Assembly (NCBI GenBank): GCA_008360975.2
Contig: CM039184.1
Coordinates: 52,542,797-52,606,796 of the forward strand
From: Lichenostomus cassidix
Taxonomy: Eukaryota > Chordata > Aves > Passeriformes > Meliphagidae
Direction of reading: 5' to 3'
Length of the DNA stretch: 64,000 nt
In this document: positions 12,148 through 24,889 of the stretch, piece after piece
Position numbering within the stretch: position 1 is the stretch's first letter
Layout: the number at the start of each line of letters is the position of its first letter
The notes under the pieces: model-generated
What the model was told of the DNA's origin: nothing
Seen by the model: the letters and a program-made list of their open reading frames with translations, nothing else
Database searches by the model: none
Program-made: the position numbers and the translations under genes

Positions 12148-12346
12148 CATCTTCCATGGACACAACGCATAGACCCTCCTCGCCTCCTTTATCACCGCCG
12201 GTTGTGGAAGCAGACGAACCAGAGCTAGCCTTATGGCTCCCTGGCCGGTGAGAGCGCAGTGTCCAGCCCTGGGACAGAGGGCTTGGAGCACTGAGGCGCT
12301 GAACCGGGCTGGGTAGAGACGCTCTAGGGTAAAGTCTGCTGCAACA

Positions 12347-15300
12347 TCCTCTAAACCGCAACAAGATGGCACTTCCTTTCTCACTTCTTTTCCCTTTATT
12401 TTATGTTTGGAGTTTTCATGTGGCCTTTTTCCTTGATTACAAAGGGAGAAGAGTTCTCCCCAAGACTCTCCAGAGACCTCTGTCCAGCTCAAACAATGGC
12501 ACTGACACTAGCATGGAACACTAGCTGTTGCAGAAAGTATTTTCAGACAAGCCTAACCATGCAGGAGTTTCAGACGCATTTTGTCAGGATTCAATGATTC
12601 AAGTTATAATTAGACTGAGTTGCTGTCATTCACTTGACTAGTTTATGTTGAATATAACAAAGGAAATTTAGTGCTTTGAAGGACTATGTGGCACATACAG
12701 TTTCTTGTCATTATGAATATATGCTTTTATCGCTATCTGATCAATTGAGATCCTGTAGATATCTTTAGTGTGGAGTATGAAATATCCACAAACGGAGAGG
12801 TCCTCTGTTTTCAGTGAACCTGCATATGGAATTCAGCACCACAGCCTCAGAGGCAAAAAGCAGAGATGTCTCTGCATAGTATAAGCCTGAGTAAATACCA
12901 CCTTTCCAAAACGATGACATGTGCTTAACTGTAATTACATGCATTTCTAATGCATTTTTTTATCTGCTGAAAACCCTGGTGCAGGGTTTTTATTTTTTTA
13001 CTTATTGTAAATCTTGGGCTGAACTTTCCTCCTTTCTATAGTGTGATAATTTCAAACTTATCCTCAGTGCCTTGCTGATATCAACTCTGACCCAACTGCA
13101 TCCTGCTGAATTGCATGAGGCCCTGCAAAGTAGCTTTTATGTTTTAAGGTACAACTACTATAATCTTCTAAACTATCTGATAAAATTTTAATCTCTCTGC
13201 CCTCCTTTTTAGAAGTCAGCCAAGGAAAGATGCATTGACAGCATCTTATTTTATTTACTTCTCACAAATCCCTATGTCTGCCATGTTTAATCGTTTATCT
13301 TCTTCCTCCAGTTTTCCTCCCCCCTCCCTCTCACTTCTATCTTTTCTTTCCATTCAGCTTACTGTGGTTGAAGTCCAGCTTTGCCTTATTCTAATTATTG
13401 TGAAGAGTATATTCTTTTATCTAAACACTCTTTGTTTCCTAAAATGCTCCTGTACTTTATCATTAGTTTCTTTCAATATCATCACTGCTTATACTTTTCC
13501 TGTCTTGATTATTTGATCATTGATGACAGAAAGGATGAGCCACAGTTTATTAGATTTATTCTGTGGGGCACGTTGTTGCTAGGTGATACCCCTTAGCCAC
13601 TGCTATAAGTACTTAATAATCTTAAGATTAAATTTCCTTTTTACTTTACATTTAAACAGTGTGAGGTACCTGAACGGTGATGATTTAAAGTGCATTAGAA
13701 AACTATTTGGATCAAGGGAGAATTCTGATTGGCTGGTAGATTATTGCTAAGGGATGGATTAATTTGTATGAAGCACACGGTTCTGCACTGCTGTTCAGTA
13801 TTTCAAACTGCAAAACTCATCTTATTCCAGCAGTTTGACATACCTTTTTTTCAGACTAGAACTGTTAGGAAAGAAAAATCGCAACTAAGCAACTATTTGG
13901 TAATTATGAGGTAATGTTCGAGAAGGATTGAAAGTATGAGGCTGTGCTGAGTTGTATGATTGTCCTGTGTTAATCTCTTTCCTTATCTCACCTTGCTGCT
14001 TAATATTTATCCATCTACAACTAACTTTATGGAAATATTTAACTAGTGTACGATCTTCCAAAAGTGCCCATGTGAAATACAGTACCATGAGTATCCTATG
14101 GTTGTTGTTATAAGAGTGTCTGCATAAAGTCATAATCATTTTAGTCTCTGAATATTTTTGTAATTGTGAAGAGTGTTATCTGGTTTCAAACAAGATTTTT
14201 AACCAGAAAGTGGAATCAGAATGGAAAATTTGCATGTGCTTATCCAAGGTAAATAAAATTTGAGTGATTGATGATTTTTTCTATCCCTTCAATACCTGGA
14301 GAGTTTGACTGTAAACTTCAGCCATTCAATGTGAAGGCTATATACCTCTTTTAATGCCTATTAGTCTTAGCTCATTTCAACCTCTTGTGATCAACAATGT
14401 TATCAGTTGATTCCTTGTGGCTGATTTCATTAATAAAACCCAACACTACTGTAACATAGGTTTTTTCTCCTTTGTATGAGTTGTTTGATTTTCCTTCTCA
14501 TTTGTCATCATCAGGAAATTTTCAGCTGTTTCTTTCCTGAACTCGTTTGTCCTTTGCTCTTTGTCACTTCTTTCCTGCTGCTTACCTGCCTGCTTTTTGG
14601 GACAGAAAATAGAGCTTGTCTATTACATAGAAAGCAGAGTATTAATATGTAATTGGATGTAAATAACACTTCAACCATCAGAAAAAAAAAACCATATTTT
14701 AATGGCAAAAAGAGCTTAGAAGACTAGAATTTGCAGAAATTTGGCTTACACATTTTCCACTATATTTTCCACTAAACAAAGGTTACAATGATGCCTAAAA
14801 TTGCCAGAATAATTGATTAACTTAATTGATTGACTTAGTTGATTAGGTCTTCCATTTTCTATTCAAACTTTCATAACTAGAGGCTTACTTACAAAACAGT
14901 CATTTCCAAAGTTATCAGTCCCAGTCTGAGACCATTACTTACAAATCCCTAATAAAAAAATTTATCTATTTTTGTTTCAATTGGAGCAGTTTAACTGAAA
15001 CCATCTTTTTTGTTGTTTCACAAAAATGTCATGGACAAGAGAATGAGATTCAGATTTACTCAGAAATCAAAATTCGATTCTAAAATAAATTTTGAGATAT
15101 TTGAATCTGAGTCATGAAAACTCTCAGTGTGGGTTTTGCATAGTAGTTAGTCTGAAAAAAATAATACTTACTGATTTTTATGATTTTGTTAAATGAAAAT
15201 CTCTCTCAAAAGTTTCACTTCTGCTATCACAATATGATTTACCCGTAGCTGAATTCACTTCTAATTTAGAATATATCTTATTAAATTTCAAAAATATCTA

Positions 15301-17929
15301 AAGGGAGTTTGCATTTCACTTTGATTCAAATTAATTAATTACACTTGATTGAAAGAAATTAAAGTAAACAATGCTGAGGAGCAAATTAATCTGTGATACT
15401 GTCATAGATATTTCTGTTCCTTTACTCTGATATTCAGCTGTGATTGTTGAAGGTATGGTTCTGGGAATAAGGTATTATTTCAAATATCCTGATCCCAATT
15501 CATAAAAATGAAGAAACTTAGCAGCATCATTCATCTTGAAATTTTTCAGTTGCCTTCTGTTTCATAATGTTTTGATTTTGGTTAAATTCTAGATAGCATG
15601 TTCAAAATGTGAATGCTTGTCAGAACACAGTTATCAAAACAAATTTTTGGGAACATTAAAATAGTTGTAGAGGTTTTTTATCACAACAATAAAATTTTTA
15701 TGGGCAGGTATTCGGAGTCATGACTGAAAGTAACTACAAGGATGTTTTTCTTCTAAAGAAGAGTATGTAATTAGACTGTTTCCAGTGAGGCATTTTCTGT
15801 TTGCTACTACAGTAAAGCTGAGTCAACTCTAAGTCACTTTCACTGTGTGAAAATAAAAAGCTATGCTCACAATTTTGACTGTTCAGCCATTTTAATTTCT
15901 CACAGATTTTCTACAATAAACTGTCCCTTTTTGAAATAGTCTACATTTACTTTCTTTTCCTTATCCAACATTCTTAAATTTCATTTTCTTTATTTCTCCT
16001 TCTCTTCTTGTCTTCTTTCACCCATAGGGATCCAAGCCTGAGTGTTTTGCTACTTAGGTGCAATACATAGTCTCAACCCACTTATGCACAAAAAATGAAA
16101 TAACATATTCTGTTACCTCAGAAATGCTTTGAAAAATTTTTCTTCTCAAAACCCCATATACCAACTGAAGTATGCATAGTCATGCATAGTCATCTCAAAG
16201 TAATGATGAATTTATTTAATAACTTTAAGGCACTATACATTTCCAAAGTCTTTAAATAATACAATAGCAAATGTTATTGTGTTTTCTTATAGTATCTATT
16301 TGAAATTTTTGTTCAACTTTATTTTAAAATAAAGCCATTAATTTTCAATAGCCTTTTCCCTATGTAGTTTTTAATTAATATAATTTTTCTGTTTGCAAAG
16401 AATAAAAAATGCATCTTTTCAAAATAATTATGTTTGAGTCTGAATTTTAGGTCAATGGAAGTATAAAATAAATTAAAATAATATCTTGAACTTACTTTTG
16501 CATAGTTGTCATTTTTATCAATGAGGAGGAGTTCAAACATATTTTCCTTCAGTCTGTGCTCTATTTTAGGTTAAATCCTTGTTTCATGACCTTGTCAATA
16601 TAAAGGAACCATAGCATAAACACACTTTAAGGCCAATTATGTTGCTACAAGAAAATAAAGTAGCCTTTTAGTCTAAATTATAACTAGGCCTTTAAGTCTT
16701 GCTTCATCAAGACCCCTCACTTCAAAGATCTCTAGCTTTTCCCTCTTACTTTGTATTCTGTTCTTTCTTAGTCCACTTAAAGGCTTTCAAAATATTACTG
16801 AAATACCCTGTTTACTGAGTACACGATTTAGAATAGTGTAGCAATAATATTCCTTTCAAATAGAATATGTCCAGACAAAACAGGAAACATTAAATATTGT
16901 AGATATTTTAAGGGATCATAGTGAAGACTGAAGATGAAATTATCATGAAGCCAGAGACAAAATCAAATCTGGCCAATTTTGATTGACTGCACTAGGTGAA
17001 GAAGGTAGCACATTTAATCACAAGCAATCTGTATATCAGTATTTTCAGAATAACACACAGCACTGTTCTCAATCTACAATAACAAGCATAAGAAAGAAAA
17101 TAGAGAGGAGAAAACAATTTTGGGGAAAAAGGCTAAAACAGAGAAAATAAATGGAATTAATGTCACATTTTCTCTGAGGCCAGAGGTCCCTGACTTAAGA
17201 GATATAAAATACTGAAAACAATATTCAAACCCATAACATTTCTTCAGTGGTGAGCCACAAACAAATTAGGTAGATATTCCACCAATGGAGAATTTAGGTA
17301 GGATGTATAGCTTTAAAAAAGTCATTTCTGATTGTTTAATCCTCATTAAGGGTGCAAATGTAGCCAAAATTACAGAAAAAACCCTCAGAGATGTAGTTGA
17401 AAAACACAGAAAGAAATTAAACTGGAAATAAATGTGTAAATGAATGAAATTCAGACCTTAGTATTGTTTAGCAATACAATGAACCAAAATATGTGGGAGA
17501 AGCATGCAAGAAAAACATCTTCCCAAAGTGGAGAAAATTTAGGAAAAAATACAGCATAAGATCAAAATATCTCCGTATTTTTATTTTAGTTTATTAAAGA
17601 GAGGACTGCGAATTCATTTTATTATGGTGCATAAGTATTTCCATGTGAGAAAAACAACTGTTAAGGAGCTCTTAAACAAGGAGATCAATACAATCAATAT
17701 AAAAGACAGAAACATTCAAATAAGAAACCTAGGAGAATTCTTTAACAATCACAGGACTCTATCTCTAGAAAAATTTTTTAAAACAGTTGCTGAATTTTCT
17801 GTCCCTTGAAGATTTTCTATGTTTGTGTACCATTTATTAGTCTAAATGCAGGTTAACTGAGCAATATGCAAGGGCCTGTTTAATTTAAAGGTCAGAGAAA
17901 ATATCCAGTCATCAGAGCATCAGAGGCAA
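12347..17929. other. AT-rich sequence, no gene seen
   Basis: About 5.6 kb with no recognised gene or interspersed repeat. It contains a 9-bp-stem hairpin at 12970-12990, a pyrimidine-rich stretch near 13300-13350, a run of 'ttgatt' repeats near 14811-14846, a 10-bp tandem duplication ('atgcatagtc') at about 16172-16192, and many short A and T runs. All open frames are under 95 codons. Confidence 0.5.
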
Positions 17930-18016
17930 ACACACACACACACATAGATAAATAAAAATATTTATATATATAAATATAAAATATATAAATACAAATAAAT
18001 AATTATATATATATAA
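17930..18016. repeat. (CA)n then TA-rich simple repeat
   Basis: Eight CA units at about 17930-17945 are followed by roughly 70 bases of A/T-only simple sequence with 'atatat' runs up to 18016. Low complexity, non-coding. Confidence 0.85.
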
Positions 18017-21000
18017 GGTCAGGAGAGACCTTAAAAAATTCCCCCATCACCATGAAGAAAGTAATTAGATAAATACCAACCCAACCCCCCAAAACTTTAA
18101 GTAACTAAGCACAACAACAACAGCAACAAAAAGCAGATGGGATAAGGCCAAAAGACAGCAAAAATATATTCTTTCCACAGTGTTTAATATTTTCTGTCAA
18201 GGATTGGAATCCCACTTGCACTGAACATAGTAAAAAGAAATGAAACTGTCCCAGATGGCTTATATTCTTATTTGGGATGGCAAAACACAACCACTGAACA
18301 AACAGGGTCTGCAGAGTAAGATAAGGTTACTGTCCAGGTAGGCATGTGTGAATAAATTAGATATGGCAGTGATTCAGCCATCTCATGTGGTCATCAAGCT
18401 AATCAATGGCAGCATAGCAATTATTCATAGAAATATTTTGGTACGTATTTTCCCTTACATTTAAGACAGTATAATTAATTTCACTTTTCTATATCCTAAT
18501 GCATGAAAAAAAAGTCATGGTCATGCCTACTTATTTTTTTCAAACTTTGCAATGTAAATTAAAATTCACAAATCAAATGACAATCTTGATTTCCACCAAT
18601 ATATTTCCCCATGTCATTGCTTTAATATTTTAAGTAAAAAGGTCAGCTGATCACCCACACTTCCCTAGATTTTCTGACCATGGGTTAACCTTACAACTCT
18701 AAATCTTGAAGGACAAATTCAATAACTAACTTCTGCATTTATTGTTCATATTCTCACTACAGATATGATCATGTCAACTTCAAAGTCATCTCTTCATTGT
18801 CACAAAATATTTCACCTAAAACATACAATATAGTTTAATAATAAGAGGGTCTGCTTGTGGCAAGATAAAATTTTCACCAAGGCATACAAGAGAAGAGACA
18901 TAAAACTATGACCAACATTTTCATAAAATAGCTGAAATGGTAACTGCTAATCTAAATAGATATATAGTAGCTAAGTAGAGTGAAGGATGAGAAGTTATAA
19001 AACTGTAAAAATAAATATAATATCTGTTAATGTCTTGAGAATTGCTGTTTTATTTCTCTACAATAATTATGCCATAATTTGACAAAATTTCTGGGACTTT
19101 GTTTCAGGATTTAGTTGGCAAAGAATAAAGTTATACCCCAAAAACACATAGGAAGCATTCGTAGCACCTCGCCAAAGAAGTTATATGCTTAAGGGGACAT
19201 TTCAGACAGAAAATAGACTGGTATTTTCAGCATTTTGCTCAAACTTTTTACTAATAAGCAATAATAAATGCCTGTTTAGAATTCCTGGCATTCATGGTGT
19301 GACATCACTGTAAGACAGAAGATTGTGTTTGTTCATTTGAGTAGAACTGTGTAAGGCTGTAGAAAATAATCTCTTTCTTATCTCTCTTTTCCTCCTATTT
19401 ATTGCAATTTATCAGTGTATCCACAGGCTGTGTCCAAAACCAGTGAAGCTAGGAGTAATTCACAAGGCCTTAGAGTTATCATCGGTGAAACCATACATAG
19501 AACCTCTGAAGGACACAGTGGTGAATTCAATACACATTTTTATTGTAAATAATAATAACCTAAACTTCTTGCAGTTATTTCAGAGATCATGTTTTTTGAC
19601 TTATTATTTCTGAAAAAATGGTGAGTACTTTTTAATATATAAGGCTTGAGTTTTTAATAAATAATGTTTTAAGGCATGTTAAAAAACATAAAAAAATAAG
19701 ATTAAAATATATTCTTTTACGAGCGAATTTTTCATATAAGAAAAAGATTACCAGATTAATTGTATGTACTAATCAAAAAATACTGCAGTTTACTGAGTGT
19801 TATATTCGACACTCTATTTAGTAAAAAATTCATGGTATATAATTATTTACCAATTTTTTTCCAGAGCCAGAAGCATTGGTATTCACATTTTCAGATTATA
19901 TTTACATGGTGTGTTTCATCATAGTGTATTTGTAGAAAATAATCACAGTTTAAAATTTTTATTCCTTTATATACAAGATCACGTTAGCTTCTTTGTATTG
20001 GGGAGTTTAACGTGTCTTACTCTTCTTGTGTTAAAATAATATCAAGGCATTAGCACTAAGGATAAATTTAGAGTAACATAAAATAACATGGAGAAGTAAT
20101 CTATGTACATTTTTATGAATTCTTGACTGAATCCTTATAAGAAGTGATATTCCTAGAACTGATGGACAAGATAGGTGTTATTGGGAAGCTTCTCCTGAGG
20201 TAACATTTCTTACTTTATTTCTCAGAGCCCTTGAAAATCTTGGGAGTTAATATTTCATCCACTGAAATGGCATTTTAAGAAAATCCATGTCACATTATCT
20301 CTTTAGAAGCCCAGAAAAACATGTATGGTGAAGCAAACTCATTCCCAATTATTGTAGTTCAGGTGGAAAGAGCATTCAGCCTGCTTTTGGTTCACTTTTC
20401 CCCCTCTCTTTGCAAGGATGAATAGTCAGCCTGAAATAGGGGATTTACCTTCCGTTATTAACATGCGCATTTTTATATCCAATCAGAGATTAGCCAAAAT
20501 ATCAAAAGCACAAAAAAGCATTGGAGAACTGCTGAGGAAATGGTCATAAACATTTGGAAACATTTCCTCCCACACTTTGCTTTCTAAAAACCTCCTTGGA
20601 AACTTACATTCTAGGTCACCTCCTCAACATAGAAAAGGACTGTGAAATCTAACAATTATTCACATAAAGACTATTACAGAAAGTACTACACAATAATAGA
20701 TTTTATAACAATGTTATTAAAAATTATTTCTTTCATGGATTGAAAGCATGTTATGTGTTGCTGACTATAAATTTAATATAATAAAATTTATTTTTATATC
20801 TTTTTCAGGTTAAATAGTGTCATTAAAATCCGTAGGACAACCTAAATGGGTAAGGTAAGCTAGATTTGTCCCAAATTTATATTCTACTCTGACTTATTTG
20901 AATGCAAACCTCTTTAAAGACTTTGTATAACCACTTCAAAAATTTAAACAGAACCTCAAGAGAGGCTGAGTAATTTTCAGTTCGCTGAACCAGAGAATAG

Positions 21001-21798
21001 TCTCTCAAAGCTGTTTCAGTGTTGTCATTACTTCCACCTACAAGAGAAACTTGTGATCACTCAAATTTGGAAACAAGAATAAATAAGCAAATACCTTCAT
21101 AAAGGATAGCTTTCAGAAACTGCCAATTCAACAGTTTTCTTGAAAGTTTTACCTGTGGTAGATAACTGGAACTTTAATTTTGGTATCTGAAATACCCTGA
21201 GTATATTTCAATATATTTCACCACTTTGATAAAGTAATAACGAGACAACCTGATTTCAGTCCTAAACTTTTCTATTAAAGAACCAATCAGAATAAACAAT
21301 TTGCTGAACACCATAAATTTAAATCAGGATCAAAGTGCAATTTCCAAGCCTACATAAATTAATGATGTACGAAAGGAAACAGTAGGCTTGATGACTCCTC
21401 ATGTGTAAGATTTCAAATAGGAATACAAACAGACATTTTTTCCTTAGAGAATAAGATATTTTGAATCTGTGTCTTACTGACCTGAAGGCTGCACACATCC
21501 TGAAGGATGGTTTCATGAAAATTACATTAAAGAGGAACTTACATTTCATGAAAATTGGTCCTTTGACCACAAATAACTAACAAGTTGCAGTTATATTTGA
21601 CTAAATCCAATTTTAGGCATCTTGTTTTCTGTAAACAAGAAATCTTTGGAAATACTCTTTATGCAAAGGGAAAAGTAACACTTTGAATAACAAATTCTGT
21701 GAAAGTTTGAAAATATTCTACTTTTTATAGTTGTGTGCACATTGTCAACGAGGGTGATTTCATACACTAATTCAAAGTAACTAGTCATGTGTCTATAT
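18017..21798. other. AT-rich sequence, no gene seen
   Basis: No gene or repeat family was recognised. Open frames are at most 83 codons. A plausible acceptor-donor pair occurs around 20806-20850 ('tatatctttttcag' to 'gtaaggt'), but the intervening 40 bases have no long open frame. Confidence 0.45.
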
Positions 21799-21848
21799 CA
21801 AATCACAGAATCACAGAATATGCTGAGTTGGGAGGGGCCCACATGATG
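21799..21848 (-). mobile_element. CR1 LINE 3' terminus, antisense
   Basis: 'atcacagaatcacagaatat' followed by 'gctgagttgggaggggccc' is the reversed 3' terminus of a CR1 element: two terminal octamers, then the start of the 3' UTR. Only about 50 bases survive before the sequence passes straight into a TA/CA-rich minisatellite. Confidence 0.8.
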
Positions 21849-21924
21849 CATGTATACATATATACATCATATACTTGCATATATACATACATACATCATG
21901 TACTTGCATATATACATATAAATT
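21849..21924. repeat. Short TA-rich minisatellite
   Basis: About three imperfect tandem units built from 'tatatacata', 'catcat' and 'acttgca' (for example 'atacttgcatatatacat' and 'gtacttgcatatatacat'). It directly abuts the truncated CR1 end. Confidence 0.7.
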
Positions 21925-22319
21925 ATATGGGACTCTGTATACTCACATAACAAATGCTGCTCATGTAATATAGAAATTTGTGAAGTACTTTGAAGGTGTT
22001 AGACTATTCATGTTAGTAAATTCAATGGAAATTACATTCATTACATTAACAAATGCAGCAAAGAATTAATTTAAGAATTGTGACAGTTCTCATATTATCT
22101 TTAGGAAAGATTTTCCTGGAAATTAGATTCCTTTTGTTAGAAATTGTTACAAATAATCACAGTATATCTGAAATGCTTTAATAATATTTCTATGTCTCAC
22201 AGAATCTCATTACACAAATCTTAGATCCATGATAGCAATTATTACATAGCCAAACTAAAATCTCAGAGGTATTAAAAGATCAGGAAGACAAGGGAAATAA
22301 TCAGCTTGATAAACTTGAC

Positions 22320-22700
22320 CAGCAGGAGCTTGAAGGAGAGAGGTTTGTTCAGCATGAAGAAGAAACAACTTTGGGAGGATTTAAAAGAAGCCTCACAGCA
22401 CCTATGGGGATGTAATTGGGAATATAAAGGCTTTTTACACTAGTGCATGACAGGAGAATAAAAGACAACAGGTGTAAGTTAAATTAAGAGTGGTTAAGAC
22501 AGGATATTAGAAAAAAAAAATCTGATGTTTAACATTGGAGCTGATTTCCAAAGAATGTGGGCCTTTCTTTTTTTTTTAGTTTTTTAAGGCATGGATAAAG
22601 TGGGAAAACTGGGATAAACTTATTTGATGATGCTTTGTACAGGGAATTGGATTCAGGATCTCTCAAGGAGCTTTTGAAAACACACACTGCAACTTTTCTG
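22320..22700 (+). mobile_element. Diverged CR1 LINE 3' fragment
   Basis: The order of segments matches the sense strand of CR1 near its 3' end: 'aactttgggaggatttaaa', 'agcctcacagcacctat', 'actagtgcatgacaggagaa', 'aaagacaacaggtgtaa', 'gttaagacaggatatta' and, later, 'aaggcatggataaag'. Many substitutions and an interrupting A-run and T-run (22511-22578) show it is old. The terminal octamers are not recognisable. Non-coding. Confidence 0.7.
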
Positions 22701-23474
22701 CTCTACAACTTCATGCAGCGGTCAGTAAAATTCAAAATTAATTTTTTTTATCAAGCTCATAGAGTGTGCAAGTGGTTCATCATTCTTTTCTTTTAAGGTA
22801 ATTTTTTAAAGCAAATATAATGACTTCTTATCATGTCATTACATGTAGTTATTTCAGGTCGCCTTTTTCCTCATGTGTTAAGTCCTTTATTACTGAGCTT
22901 TACTTTAATTTTATTATGTCATTCTAATATTTAAAATATTTATTCACCTCTTTTCATTACTTTTTCCCATTGCTGTACAAAAGATGAAAATAAGATAAAT
23001 AAAGTTTCTCTTAAAATAATGAATAGAGGCAAGAAATTTTCAACATAGGGTTCAAATGAAGGTACATTATTGTCTCTTTTAGGAATGCTGTCATGCAAAC
23101 ATTCATACTGGAAAGGGAGTAAGTGGTGAAATGGAAAATTTTGCTAGTTAGGCAAAACAAAATTAAAATAATAAACATTGGCTGCAAATCATTGCACAAG
23201 TTCATTTTTAGTAATGGTTATTCAGTAAGGCAGGAGTGAATAGTTTCAATAGATGGAAAACAATGCACATAGGCAAAAAGATAACTGCTACGTATACCCT
23301 GTCAAGTAAATTTTCTGATTCTACTCAGCAAAGACATCTTGCATAAGCTGCTCTCTAAAAATATCAGATTCATGTCAATAGCAATGAAAAAGAGAGGAAG
23401 AATGTTAAGTGTTATTTAGAAAATAATTTAGAAACCCACAATATCTGATTGCATTATTGTATAAACCCATGGTA

Positions 23475-23880
23475 CATACATATCTTGAGTCCTTCGCGCT
23501 GTTCTAATCATCCTATCTCAGAAAGGCACAGCCTGTGAAAGAACAAAGAAAGATGGCAAGCATGATCAAAGAAATGGAACAGTTTTCATATTAAGAAGCA
23601 CTTAATAAACTAGAACTCGTCAGCCTGCAAAACAGACAGCAGGATATGGATGTGGTAGCACTTCTCAGCATTGTGTAGGCTATAAAAAAATTGATTCAGG
23701 AAAATTATTCACTTTCTTTCAGTGCCCAGGAAATAGGAACATCCAATAAAATTATCCAGCCAAAGGAAGTACATTTCCACACAGAGTAAAACTAGGTTTA
23801 AAAATTATTATCAAGACCTGTGGAGACCAAAAGTATAAGGAAGTTCAATATCTGATTAAGCAATTGTGAAAAGTCTATCA
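23475..23880 (+). mobile_element. Ancient CR1/L3-like LINE fragment
   Basis: The sequence follows the deep amniote CR1 pattern: 'aacaaagaaagatggcaagc', 'atgatcaaagaaatggaaca', 'ttttcatattaagaa', 'ttattcactttctttca', 'gaaataggaacatccaataa' and 'cctgtggagaccaaaagt'. In the consensus as I remember it these correspond to the end of the reverse-transcriptase frame and the 3' UTR ('caaagatgatcaaaggaatg', 'ttattcactctctct', 'gtggaggccaaaag'). The reading frame is broken by stops and indels. This copy is much older than the CR1 at 24.9 kb. Confidence 0.75.
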
Positions 23881-24098
23881 AGCTCTACCCAATGAAAGAA
23901 AGCAGATATATCCTATCAATGTTTCTTTTCAAACACAACACCCAATTATATTAATTCACCACTGGAAAACTCAGTATTGTTGCTCTTCTTGTGTGGGCTT
24001 TAAATCACTTCTATGGTTTATTGTAGTTTAAAAATTTGAATATAGATTTTAAATATTGATTTAAGCTTCTGATTGCATTCAGCTCTTTCTCGTTTCAG

Positions 24099-24215
24099 TA
24101 CTCAAGGTTTCAAAGTTTACAAAACTGTACAGGCAAAAGACAACCTGAATGACAACTGTAATAATGCAAAAACTAGAGAACACTTAATGAAACAAGAAGA
24201 AGATTTAAAACAGAT
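24099..24215 (+). other. Candidate internal coding exon (117 bp)
   Basis: A pyrimidine-rich tract ends in a good acceptor ('ctctttctcgtttcag', AG at 24097-24098). A near-consensus donor 'gtaagtat' begins at 24216. The enclosed 117 bases have one fully open frame (codons from 24100 to 24213, 38 codons) starting T-Q-G-F-K-V-Y-K-T-V and ending in the charged run T-R-E-H-L-M-K-Q-E-E-D-L-K-Q. One base precedes and two bases follow the codons, so both introns would be phase 2 and the exon length is a multiple of three, making it a symmetric exon. I do not recognise the protein; the C-terminal part looks helical and hydrophilic. It lies in unique sequence between an ancient and a younger CR1. Chance is possible: splice-like pairs are common in 64 kb, and a 38-codon open run is not rare. 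Confidence 0.3.
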
Positions 24216-24889
24216 GTAAGTATTTATTTCTTTCTTGAAATTTTGAAAACATAACCTGCAAATTCATAAAGGGATTAGAGAAAACTGGTGAAGGAGACAA
24301 ATAAATGGCTACTAGTTTTGGGTGTATCTTGCAGCATTCCTCATAAACAAATTACAGACACTCAGAAAATGCAAGGGAAATGAAAGCTGTGGGCGGCATC
24401 TTCTACTGCTCTGTTGGTAACAGAAAACTATGCTGAAAGTACTAACGATTTTACTTGGCAGGTTATTTCTATGTTGTTATTACAAGTGGAACACTTCATG
24501 CTAAATGTCATATTAATTTTTTTTTACATCAAAGAACATTTTACAGTAAATGACTGGTATAAAATCCAGAGTTAGGATACCCAATAAAGCAGCTAAATTA
24601 TCCCAGAACTGAAAGGGATTTTGGCCTGGAATCCAGTGATTTTTCAGCAGTGGTCCAGAACACAGTATCTAAAATATTCTACTATAATTTTTATTCTGAC
24701 AGAGTGGCTATGACAATATAATTTAGAAAGTTTATTATAAGGTGTGATTTTGTGGTTTTTGAGGGCAGGATATATTCAATATTCTCTTTTCCTGCTCTTC
24801 ACATCTCTCTTTTTCTTCCACTATAGATTTTGCCTAGGAGCAGTAGAATCAAACATGGAAATAAATATTCACAGAAACAAAATGAAACA
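24216..24889. other. AT-rich sequence, no gene seen
   Basis: No repeat or gene was recognised between the candidate exon and the CR1 that follows. Confidence 0.4.

Larger units (their letters stand above)
11756..12346 (+). mobile_element. Solo ERV LTR, family 1, copy a
   Basis: GC-rich LTR of about 590 bases in plus orientation, clearly homologous to the copy at 63123-63659. Both share 'ccctattggttcctgtac', 'agagctagccttatggctcc', 'ccagccctgggacagagg', 'cactgaggcgctga' and 'agagacgctcta'. U3 has two 'attggttcctgtac' CCAAT-type repeats (about 11852 and 11910). A TATA box 'tataaaa' lies at 12003-12009 and a poly(A) signal 'aataaa' at 12142-12147, giving a normal U3-R-U5 order. The 3' end 'ctgcaaca' at 12339-12346 is the inverted partner of 'tgttgcag' that opens the sister copy. 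The 5' end is degenerate: near 11753 only 'gctgcaag' remains, and no matching target duplication for the following 'tcctct' was found, so the start is approximate. No internal retroviral genes lie on either side, hence a solo LTR. Open frames here (for example 11791-12228) are incidental. Confidence 0.85.

Noticed and set aside
11791..12492. Open frames of 145 (plus) and 176 (minus) codons
   Set aside because: Both overlap the GC-rich family-1 LTR, where stop codons are rare by composition. No domain is seen, and the sister LTR does not keep the frames.
12970..13000. Hairpin plus T-run as a bacterial terminator
   Set aside because: All other evidence (CR1, LTRs, microsatellites) points to a vertebrate nuclear genome, where this signal has no such role.
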